A stretch of DNA of 50,965 bases, taken from the NCBI GenBank assembly GCA_012513605.1, contig JAAZBV010000036.1, positions 1-50,965 of the forward strand, given 5' to 3'. The notes under the pieces were generated by a model, which was not told the origin of the DNA, did no database searches, and worked only from the letters and a program-made list of their open reading frames with translations. Origin of the DNA: Desulfatiglans sp. GTDB lineage: Bacteria > Desulfobacterota > DSM-4660 > Desulfatiglandales > HGW-15. Positions 38,873 through 47,700 of the stretch are shown in pieces; the first letter of the stretch is position 1, and the number at the start of each line of letters is the position of its first letter. The translations under genes were made by a program, and so were the position numbers.

Positions 38873-40873
38873 ATGAAACGCATTATATTGTTTTTTATTG
38901 TACTATTCTCATTACAGGTTAACGCAGAACTGCCACCTTTACTGGATCGTGAACTGTTTTTCGGAGACCCTGAGATTTCAGGCGCACAGATCTCTCCTGA
39001 CGGGCAGTTCATCTCATTTATAAAACCCTATAATAATGTCATGAATATCTGGATAAAAAAGCGGGATGAGCCCTTTAACAAGGCCCGCCCCCTGACCAGT
39101 GATGAAAAACGTCCGGTTACATCCTATTTCTGGGCACGTGACAGCAAATATCTCCTTTATGCACAGGATAAAGGAGGGGATGAAAATTTCAGGTTATATG
39201 CTGTAGATCCTAAAGTCCCAGGAGACCCCATTCCACCATCGCGAGATCTTACACCTCTTGAAAATGTTAGGGTAAGTATTATCGCAATACCCAGAGATAC
39301 CCCAAATGAAATTATTGTAGGATTAAATGACAGAAACCCTCAATTACACGATGTGTATAAAATCAATCTCACAACAGGAGAGAGGACTCTTATACGTCAA
39401 AATAACGAAAATATCGCCGGCTGGATAACAGATCAAAAGGGGAATCTGAAGCTCGGTCTGCGTCAGACTCCTGATGGAGGAACAGAGTTATTAAAGCTGG
39501 ATGGACAGAATTTTGTTTCGATCTACTCAGTAACTTCTGAAGAATCAGTAAATCCTCTCCGTTTCACAGCAGATGGGAAAATGTTTTATATGTTAACCAG
39601 CAAAGGCGCTGATATAGATAAAAGTCAACTTGAGCTGTTTGATATTAATACCGGAAAAACAACATTCATTGAAAAAGACCCTCTGAATGAAGTGGACTTC
39701 AGTGGCGCCCTGTTTTCAGAATTGACCGACAAGCTGCTTTTAACAGTTTATGTAGGTGACAAGCTTCGGCTATATTTTAAGGATAAGGCATTTGAAACAG
39801 ATTTTAAGATACTCGTGGATCAGATTGGTGATGGTAATTATAGTATATCCAGCATGACAAAGGATGAGCAGACATGGGTTGTTTCGGTTTCACGGGATAT
39901 AGACCCTGGTTCTGTCTATATATATGACTGCAAAACAGATAAAGCAGAACTGCTCTATCGAAAAAGGCATGATTTACCATCCGAACACCTCGCTGAAATG
40001 AAACCTGCGCGATATAAAGCAAGGGATGGTTTGGTTATACCCGCCTACCTGACACTCCCAAAGGGTATACCGGCAAAAAATCTTCCTGCTGTAGTATTTG
40101 TTCATGGAGGTCCATGGGGACGTGATACATGGGGATATGATTCTATGGCCCAATTTCTTGCAAATCGCGGATATGCTGTATTAATGCCTAACTTCCGCGG
40201 TTCTGATGGTTATGGCAAACAATTCCTCAATGCAGGTAATAAACAATGGGGAACAGGCTCCATGCAGCATGACATAACTGATGGTGTAAAATACCTCATA
40301 CAGGAAGGCATAGCTGATCCGAAACGTATTGCTATCAGCGGTGGTTCCTATGGCGGATATGCAACACTCGCCGGGCTTGCATTCACACCTGATTTATATG
40401 CAGCAGGGTTCGATATAGTGGGGCCATCAAACATTATTACTTTGTTAAATTCGATCCCACCATACTGGACGCCAATCAAGAAGATGTTTTCAGTCCGTGT
40501 AGGAGACATGGATAATCCTGAAGAGCTTAAGATGCTTAACGAGCAGTCACCATTAAATTCAGCAGAAAAGATTACAGCCCCTCTCTTTGTTGTGCAGGGA
40601 GCAAATGACCCCAGGGTTAAACAGGCAGAGGCAGATCAGATTGTTGCTGCTTTGTACAGGCTGGGACGTGAGGTTGAATACATGGTTGCCCCTGATGAAG
40701 GGCATGGTTTTGCCGGAAAACTTAACAACCTTGCAATGTCCACTGCTATGGAGCAATTCTTTGCCAAACACCTTGGCGGACGCGTACAAAAGGATGTGAG
40801 AAAAGAGATTAAAGAAAAGTTGGATTCAATAACCGTGGATGTAAGTACCGTTAAAATGCCGGTAAAAAAATAA
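38873..40873 (+). CDS. S9-family serine peptidase (prolyl oligopeptidase type)
   Basis: A 666-residue exported peptidase. The signal peptide is clear (hydrophobic 4-17, cleavage near QVNA). A beta-propeller domain (about 40-400) guards the active site, and an alpha/beta-hydrolase domain (about 400-640) carries the triad Ser492 (GGSYGGYA), Asp579 (GANDPR) and His611 (EGHGF). It belongs with dipeptidyl/acylaminoacyl peptidases. A GGAGG ribosome site precedes the ATG. Confidence 0.95.
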   Translation: MKRIILFFIVLFSLQVNAELPPLLDRELFFGDPEISGAQISPDGQFISFIKPYNNVMNIWIKKRDEPFNKARPLTSDEKRPVTSYFWARDSKYLLYAQDKGGDENFRLYAVDPKVPGDPIPPSRDLTPLENVRVSIIAIPRDTPNEIIVGLNDRNPQLHDVYKINLTTGERTLIRQNNENIAGWITDQKGNLKLGLRQTPDGGTELLKLDGQNFVSIYSVTSEESVNPLRFTADGKMFYMLTSKGADIDKSQLELFDINTGKTTFIEKDPLNEVDFSGALFSELTDKLLLTVYVGDKLRLYFKDKAFETDFKILVDQIGDGNYSISSMTKDEQTWVVSVSRDIDPGSVYIYDCKTDKAELLYRKRHDLPSEHLAEMKPARYKARDGLVIPAYLTLPKGIPAKNLPAVVFVHGGPWGRDTWGYDSMAQFLANRGYAVLMPNFRGSDGYGKQFLNAGNKQWGTGSMQHDITDGVKYLIQEGIADPKRIAISGGSYGGYATLAGLAFTPDLYAAGFDIVGPSNIITLLNSIPPYWTPIKKMFSVRVGDMDNPEELKMLNEQSPLNSAEKITAPLFVVQGANDPRVKQAEADQIVAALYRLGREVEYMVAPDEGHGFAGKLNNLAMSTAMEQFFAKHLGGRVQKDVRKEIKEKLDSITVDVSTVKMPVKK

Positions 40874-41024
40874 AGAATAGTGAAAGAAAGGTGCCGCCTG
40901 CATAACAGATAAGTTGAAACACAATAGGCGATTTCATTAATTTGTGCAGGTGACACCCGGGCATTTTTCAAAAAATAACAATATTTTTATAAACAGTATT
41001 GACTGAGAAACGTTTGACATTAAA

Positions 41025-41321
41025 TTGGATGGCATGGAAATATTAAACTCAAAAGCCCACCTTGTAGAAATATTTATGATTCTTTTCTGGTCATCTATTA
41101 GTCTATTATTGATTACAGGAGGCAGCGGCTTTATTGGTGGGGATTTATTTTTCTATTCTTTTATCGCCTTTCTGGTTTCCATCATTCCGGTTTTCACCTT
41201 AAAAGGTGTTATCAGGAAGCCAGCCGTATTACTGATTACAGACAAACCTTTATTCTCACGAAAGAAAGTCATTCAATACAATGATCCTTTGCTGATTTAT
41301 GATGTAGCCTCTGGCAGGTAA
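41025..41321 (+). CDS. Small membrane protein of unknown function
   Basis: A 98-residue protein with two hydrophobic segments (about 14-33 and 43-61), then a basic tail (LITDKPLFSRKKVIQYNDP). I do not recognise a family. It lies 96 bp before a second yidC gene on the same strand and could be co-expressed with it. The ribosome site is weak, and a second ATG at 41034 is possible. Confidence 0.5.
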   Translation: MDGMEILNSKAHLVEIFMILFWSSISLLLITGGSGFIGGDLFFYSFIAFLVSIIPVFTLKGVIRKPAVLLITDKPLFSRKKVIQYNDPLLIYDVASGR

Positions 41322-41417
41322 TTCTAAAATATTCCTGATTATCACCTGGAGCAACAGGAGAAATCCTGTCTCTACAACTTATTATAAATAAGAATAATTA
41401 CGTACAGGAGATATATA

Positions 41418-42251
41418 ATGGATCATGAACTATCTCGCCTTATACTGGCATTGATTTTAACTGGTGTCGTGTTTTTTGCATGGAATTATTATCGAGGTGT
41501 TTTATCTGATAGATCTTCAGAATCTACTATCTCTGTTAAGCAGATAGAAAAAGTTGAAGTAAAAAAAATGAATATACGAAAAGACCTGTCAATATATAAG
41601 AACTGCGGAAGACTAAAAATTGTTGTTTATCCAATTTACAGGGCATTGGAATTTATAAATGATAAAATAAAAAATCCGGGGCTCGCCCTTATCATTATAA
41701 CCATTGCTATCCGGTTACTACTCATGCCCATGACTGTTAAACAGATTAAGAGTTCAAGAAGAATGGCAGAGCTAAAGGATGAGATTGGAGCAATAAAAAA
41801 TCGTCATAAGGATAACATGCTGGAAATGCAAAAGGCGATTTCAAGGCTTTATTCTGAAAAGGGTATTAATCCGCTCGTGAATATTGGGCTCGGTGTCTTA
41901 CAGGTTCCTCTTTTCTTTGCCCTGTATAAGATTGTAAATGAAGCATCTATCTTTTCAGGAGCGGAGTTAGGCATCTGGATTAATGACCTCAGCGCTCCTG
42001 ATCCATACTTTATTCTTCCATTTTTAGCAGGGATAGCAATGTATCTTGGTTCCAGATACTCGGGAAATTCAGAAGTTCAGACGCAAAAATGGTTGATATA
42101 TCTACCAACTGTTCTGTTTACGATCTTCCTGTTAAAACAGCCCTCTGGTCTGGCGTTATACATGCTTGTTGGTGCCATATTTCAGCTTGCTGTCAGTGTT
42201 GTTTCGGGTCTGGCGTTTTCTATAAAAGAGAAAAAAGGTAAAACAGCATAA
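41418..42251 (+). CDS. Second, short YidC/Oxa1-family insertase
   Basis: A 277-residue insertase paralogue. An N-terminal TM (about 5-25) is followed by only a short linker in place of the large P1 domain, and then the conserved core begins: LIIITIAIRLLLMPMTVKQ, with Arg99 at the groove position, a coiled-coil loop (RRMAELKDEIGAIKNRHKD), NIGLGVLQVPLFFALYKI, and two more helices ending LKQPSGLALYMLVGAI. It resembles the plain (Gram-positive-like or accessory) form rather than the housekeeping yidC at 17.5 kb. Role unknown; perhaps a subset of membrane proteins. Confidence 0.92.
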   Translation: MDHELSRLILALILTGVVFFAWNYYRGVLSDRSSESTISVKQIEKVEVKKMNIRKDLSIYKNCGRLKIVVYPIYRALEFINDKIKNPGLALIIITIAIRLLLMPMTVKQIKSSRRMAELKDEIGAIKNRHKDNMLEMQKAISRLYSEKGINPLVNIGLGVLQVPLFFALYKIVNEASIFSGAELGIWINDLSAPDPYFILPFLAGIAMYLGSRYSGNSEVQTQKWLIYLPTVLFTIFLLKQPSGLALYMLVGAIFQLAVSVVSGLAFSIKEKKGKTA

Positions 42252-42338
42252 AAATCCAAAACCCGGTTTTAAATGCAGCCTAAATAGCAAAATAATAGCA
42301 AAGGACATAAGATGATACATCCAATATTGGTGGATAAC

Positions 42339-42422
42339 TGTAGGGGCAGGCCCCTGTGCCTGCCCGCATATGATGGAGCGTGCCTGCCCGCCAAAGCCTT
42401 GGAGAAGGCGGGTGCCCCTACA
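42339..42422. repeat. MITE-like element with TGTAGGGGCA inverted ends
   Basis: A GC-rich 84-bp block starts TGTAGGGGCA and ends TGCCCCTACA (perfect 10-bp inverted ends). Inside it repeats CCTGTGCCTGCCCGC-type words. It shows no coding capacity. Confidence 0.75.
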
Positions 42423-42592
42423 AATATATTAATCTCATTTTTTTTGAGAGAGTAATGAAAAAATATGATGAACCATTAAAGTCATTTTTCATTTTTGACA
42501 ATTAGATAGATGTATAATAATAGATGATCAGGTTGCATTTATATCCATTATTACATCCAATCAATTTAACAATAGAAAGGGAGGGTACCTGT

Positions 42593-43270
42593 ATGAGCAA
42601 AAAGAGAATCTTTACAGATGAAGAACTGAAGGTGATGGGAACACCCACCCTTGATCTTATCAAAAAGGCAGTGGATGCTGGTGACAAAGAAAAGGCAAAG
42701 ATGCTTGCAGAGCGGCTGCAAAGCGAGATCGGGCACCTGCATGATGGTTATATGGTTTGGGTCAGCGGACTCCTTTCCTATATTTACAGGAAATTAGGTG
42801 TGGATGCAGTGGAGGAGGCTGAAAGAGAGGCACATGGTATTGAAGGAAGGTCGGTTTTTAAGCCATCAGGAAAAACTGACTTAAGATCCAGGGCTGAAGA
42901 ACTGGCGAGCGGTTTAAGAGGTCACATGCAGCCCATTGTTATCAAGGAGGATGATGAAAAGATCACCCTTACCATGAAGCCATGCGGTTCAGGAGAAAGG
43001 CTTATCCAGATGGGTCTTTATGAGCCTGAATTCGGCCTTGCAAAGGTCAAGGAGCGCCATCCCGCAACATGGGGCATGAAGGATTTTCCCATCTACTGCT
43101 GCCACTGTCCGATCATGGAGATGCTAGCAATAGAGGCCACAGGCAAGATGGGCGCTGCCCACATTGTATCCGAACCAATGAAGTTTGGAGAATGCCATTT
43201 TGCCCTGTACAAAGACCCCAAAGATATCCCTGAAGAATATTACAAACGTATAGGTAAAACAAAACCCTAA
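42593..43270 (+). CDS. Unrecognised Cys/His-rich protein (225 residues)
   Basis: I do not recognise the family. The N-terminal half is helical and acidic (about 1-110). The C-terminal half has conserved-looking metal-site-like residues: TMKPCGSG (Cys131), YCCHCP (Cys169, Cys170, His171, Cys172) and GECHFALYK (Cys201, His202). There is no signal peptide or membrane segment. I start at the ATG at 42593, with AGGGAGG before it; the in-frame ATG at 42524 adds 23 residues with no ribosome site. A near-identical copy of residues 162-225 lies 0.75 kb downstream. Confidence 0.8.
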   Translation: MSKKRIFTDEELKVMGTPTLDLIKKAVDAGDKEKAKMLAERLQSEIGHLHDGYMVWVSGLLSYIYRKLGVDAVEEAEREAHGIEGRSVFKPSGKTDLRSRAEELASGLRGHMQPIVIKEDDEKITLTMKPCGSGERLIQMGLYEPEFGLAKVKERHPATWGMKDFPIYCCHCPIMEMLAIEATGKMGAAHIVSEPMKFGECHFALYKDPKDIPEEYYKRIGKTKP

Positions 43271-43318
43271 TGATGTTACAGTGTTTATATGGTAATTTGA
43301 TGGAAGAAGGTAAAAGGA

Positions 43319-43390
43319 TTAGTAAATATACTCGGCGGCTGACACAAGATCATCTTCTGCGGCATATGCCCAGATTACTTCACGCGCCAT
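43319..43390 (-). pseudogene. N-terminal remnant of a RelE/ParE-type toxin
   Basis: An ATG inside the last codons of the antitoxin gene (16-nt overlap, as in real TA pairs) opens a frame reading MAREVIWAYAAEDDLVSAAE, the usual first strand and helix of ParE toxins, which stops after 23 codons. The rest of the toxin is missing; the DNA runs into the end of the preceding plus-strand gene. Confidence 0.6.
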
Positions 43391-43563
43391 TTTTCCATCC
43401 GCTTTTCCATCTCCGCCTGAGTATAGACATTTCCATCTTCTATATCTTCAATACCACGTTGTATTTTCTGGCGAACATATAGGTGGTATTGAATTTCTTC
43501 AAATGTACTGCTGTCCGGAAGCTCTTTTATAAGTCGTATAGTCTCTTCTTTTACTGATAACAT
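43375..43563 (-). CDS. Antitoxin-like protein of a ParE-type pair
   Basis: A 62-residue acidic, helical protein with SVKEETIRLIKELPDSSTFEE and a C-terminal EMEKRMEKWRVK, matching the small antitoxins that precede RelE/ParE toxins. They normally bind the toxin through the C-terminal helix. Its toxin is reduced to 23 codons (overlapping downstream), so this is an orphan or a decaying pair. Confidence 0.7.
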   Translation of the reverse strand: MLSVKEETIRLIKELPDSSTFEEIQYHLYVRQKIQRGIEDIEDGNVYTQAEMEKRMEKWRVK

Positions 43564-43828
43564 ATTAATACCTCTCTCCTATTAATGTCCGCCATTATAT
43601 TAAATCTTGTAATAGTATTCCACAATATATTAAAAACTTTGAGATATAGACATAAAAATTTTTTAAAAATGAAATTCATCCACTATCTACAACCGCAATC
43701 TTATTTTCCAGCTTTTCCCATTAAAAATTGATGGCATTCACTGAGGGCCGAAACGAAAATAAATTGCAATACATTCTATTTACCCGCCTGAGTTATTCGC
43801 ATATCCGTCAACTTTTAAGGGTTAGGGC

Positions 43829-44026
43829 ATGAAGGATTTCCCAATTTACTGCTGCCATTGCCCGATTATGGAGATGATGACCATAGAGGCCACAGGCAAA
43901 ATGGGCGCAGCCCATATTGTATCCGAACCAATGAAGTTTGGGGAATGCCATTTTGCCATATATAAAGATCCAAACGATATCCCTGAAGAATATTACAAAC
44001 GTATAGGCAAAACAAAACCCAAATAG
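43829..44026 (+). pseudogene. Truncated second copy of the Cys/His-rich protein's C-terminus
   Basis: A 65-codon ORF begins MKDFPIYCCHCPIMEM and matches residues 162-225 of the protein at 42593-43270 at 60 of 64 positions, then adds one Lys. Of 18 differing codons, 14 are silent, so the copy diverged under protein-level constraint. The homology starts abruptly at GGCATGAAGGA, with unrelated DNA before it. It may be a remnant of a full paralogue or a small functional domain. Confidence 0.75.
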
Positions 44027-44064
44027 AACCATATCGATTGCATTAGTCTGCACACCTATATGGT

Positions 44065-44162
44065 TGTAGGGTGGCATTCCTGTCCCGTCATAGCCTGAGC
44101 ATTTTGCGACGGCGGATTACATGCCACCTTGTTTTAGGTGAGGTATAAAACCTCACCCTACA
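44065..44162. repeat. MITE-like element with TGTAGGGTG inverted ends
   Basis: The block starts TGTAGGGTG and ends CACCCTACA. It contains an inner hairpin GGTGAGGT/ACCTCACC. It lies just after the duplicated C-terminal fragment and is related in style to the element at 42.34 kb. Confidence 0.7.
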
Positions 44163-44748
44163 GAGGAATATGAAATAATGTTACAGGGTCGGTTATGTTC
44201 TCTCAATGTTATTCATACTGTGCTATTAATTCGCTATTCAGGAGAAAAGGCAAAACTGCCATTACTCCTGAATACCGATTTTGAAAAAGATTTCACAATG
44301 CCCCAGATCGTTGAAAAGCAAGTTTGGTCTGTACCTACAGCCTTTAGTCTAAAATGCTTCAGCCTACCTCCACCACTTTTCCCTTGATTTTACAAGCTAT
44401 TAGGTTTAATGAATAATAAACATGTCAATACAGGCAAATATAACTGCCTTATAAATATACAATAAAAAGATGATACAAGTTTTCAGATTGTAAGCGGCAA
44501 TAGTTTGTTTATGTCATTAGAAAACTAATAATCCTCAATATTAGTGATTTGCATTTTTCTGTGAAAACCGGAAAGCCGAATATAACAAATCGTATATTCG
44601 TTTTTATGGTTTGGTAGAGTCACGAAAAAAATAGGACACTAATAGTGCCCCTAGGATTGAATATCTCAAGGGTTATAAAAGGTTCGGAAAGATTTTTTGT
44701 TCTACTTAATAAAAGAGCTAAAAAGAGAAACTTACCCATTTATATACT
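44163..44748. other. 586-bp A+T-rich gap upstream of the giant gene, two inverted repeats
   Basis: No credible gene; a 69-codon plus-strand ORF lacks support. Two inverted repeats stand out upstream of the giant gene: CGAATAT/ATATTCG (44577-44600, 10-nt spacer) and GGaCACTAaTAGTGcCC (44634-44650). Either could be an operator. Confidence 0.5.
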
Positions 44749-47700
44749 ATGCTTGAGGAATCGAACAGTAGGCTGGAATTAATGACTGAAATTGAGAAAA
44801 CAGATTATCCATCTCGTACAAAGGCACATAATATTGGTGATCGAGCAGTAGACGTTTTCAGATATCGAATGCCTAAAGAGTGGATAAAAAATGAATCAAG
44901 GCGTGATTATGGATGGGACATATGGTTAACAATTAGTAAAAATGAGAAAGTAAGTGAGAATTTCTTCGTACAATTAAAAGGCTCGGACTCCCCAGAGTAT
45001 ATCGACAAACAAAGAACAATCAGCCTTTCATTGAAAATATCTACAGTCAATTGGTTGCTAGATTTTTTCCCGATGCCTATTATGCTTTGCATTTGTGATA
45101 CAAGTCAAAAGGCTGAACCTGTATATTATACTTGGCTTCAAGAAAATATAAAAAGGATTGAAAATGGGAATCCAGCCTGGAGGAATCAGCAGACTATCTC
45201 TTTCCACATCCCAATATCTCAAGTTATTTCTACTGATTCAATAAAAGATATAGAAACTTATGTAGAGAAATATAATAATGACCTAAAAATAAATGCAGCT
45301 ATTGGTGATCTACTAAGGCCCAGTTTTGGGTTTGAAAAATCCGATCCAATTTCTCTTTATACAAAAAAAGCAGAAGATCATGTTTTAGAAAAAGTCTCTC
45401 CTCTTATAATGGAAGCCGGAATAATTGATATTGTAAAAGATAGAGATAGAACTTCCATTGACCAGCTTTCTGTGGATGATCAAAAATTATTAAAAGAAAT
45501 TAAGAAATCATCTTCTTTTTTGGAATCGTTTCACGATAAAGATGCAAAAAATATCCTTGAGAACATAAAAAGCAAAATTCAGAATACAACAGAAGGTAAT
45601 AAAGCAAGATATTATAATAATATGGGTGTTCTTTGTCTTCACTTGAAAGAATACAAAACAGCACTCAAACATTTCCTGAAGGCTGAAAAATTACGTCCGA
45701 ATGATCCTAAATTTATTATTAATTCTCTTCAAATAAAGTTTATTCTTCAATATGAGAAAGAGGGTTATAGAATCAAATTCCATAATTCATGGATTAATAA
45801 ACTTGATGAAGTACTGTCAGAAAATCCTGAATATAAGTTTGCAGTGCGATTGAAAGCAAATTATTTGGGTATTACGAAAAATGCAGAAAGTGCAGAAAAA
45901 TATCTTCGAGAATCAAAAAGTTGGAATGATGAATGTGTGTCCTATAGCTGTGAGTTAGCAGATTTATTTATAAATGAATCAAATTTTGAAAAAGCCATTA
46001 ATTTGCTATCAGAGGTCGAAAATACTGGGAAAGATTTAAAATGGTCTTTTTGGCAACAATATGGAAGTATACTTTTAATAAAAGCATTAGGCAAAATTGG
46101 GAAAAAGCATGATCTTGAAATATATGGAACAGGTCCAAGTAATATCAATTTACCAATTCTTCGAAAAGCAGAAAAATGTCTAATAAAAGCTTGTGAAGAT
46201 GCAGCAACTATTGGTTTCCCTCAAATTTCTCAAGCAAGTGTGATTAACCTTGCTGCAACCCAACGATTACTAGGAAAAGTGGATGAAGCAAAACATTATT
46301 GTAATGCTTTTTTAATCCAGTACCCTAATAATCCAGAAGTCGCCAACTCATATGTGGGATGTCTTGCTACAGAAGAAGATATTCATTTAACACTAAAGTA
46401 TGCAAAAATTGCTTATAAAGCGAATCCTTCAAATAAACTGATTTATAAGAACTATCTCCTTACCCTTTACCAAGCAGAAGAGCATGATGAGTTAATAAAA
46501 CTAGTATCGAATCGATTGATTGAAGGATTTACAGATCAAGACGAAGAATCACTTTCATTATCATTTTATTCGCTTGCCCTTTATGAGATTGGCGAGGAAA
46601 CATTAGGACTTGAAAAGCTAAATGAAATAAAAGGAAAACCCCATATTATAGAAAATGCTACTGTAGTGGATGCTTTAATATCTAGAAAAAATGGAGCCTC
46701 TATTAAAGATGTTGCAGATATTTATAGAAAAGCATTAACAGAATACCCAGATAGCATAATTTTAAACACTCATTTTTTTGAATGCCTTAACTCTTCCGAA
46801 CCTAAAGAGGCCAGTGAAAAATTAGATTGCCTAAAAAAAATAGCTAACTTAAGACAGTTAATACCAAAAGAAATCTACGAATTAGGTAATTGTTATATCA
46901 CCATTAAAAAATATGATGAGGCTGTACAAATATTTGAAGAAGGTGAAAAAAGATATCCACATGAAAGCAAATTAATTTATGGCCATGCAGTTGCTTTGTC
47001 AAAAGTAGGAGATGATGAAGGTACTTACAAGATTCTAGAAAGATATGTTGAGCTAGGCAAAAAAAATTATAACATTTTAAAAAACTTTGCTTTCACAGCG
47101 TTTGAAACAGGAAGAATAAAGGAAGCAATTGAACTATTTCAGAAAGCATTGGCAAAATCGCAAACAGATGAAGAGCGAGCAGAATTACATTGTCAGTTGT
47201 GGGAATTAAAAAGACGAGGTGATTATTCAGAAAAAGACCTCCTTAATCATGTGATGTCTTTCGGTAAAGTAACTAGAAATGTGCCCGAGAATGAAGCTCA
47301 GTTTCTAATGATGGCAATGCTTACTCCACAACAAAGAGAATTGGACTCTGAAAATAAGAAATGGATTGAAGAAATCAATGAACGTTTAAAAGAATTTTCC
47401 GAAAAGTACCCAAGCTTTCCCTCTTTCAAATCTTTTAAATTACCTGAAGGTGCTTCTGATCAGGAAAAAGCTTCTGAGGTTTTATCACAAATATCAGCTA
47501 TTATGCTTCCGCAATATTTGGCGACTGTACCTTTTCGATTAGCTACTCGATCAAAGCCTTTTCCGCTTGTTTTTAAAGCACAATATCTTCCAGAGATAAG
47601 ATCAATATTTGATTTATGGTCTACTTCTGTTTCATCTAATGATTTCTCCAATGGTATTCATATTTGGTATGATAATAATTCTATTGAATCCGAACTGAAA

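Noticed and set aside
32542-44162. CRISPR array made of the palindromic repeats
   Set aside because: The repeats differ from each other, lie kilobases apart with genes between them, and have no regular spacers.
44178-44387. 69-residue plus-strand ORF
   Set aside because: No ribosome site, no recognisable motif, and it lies in a gap rich in palindromes.
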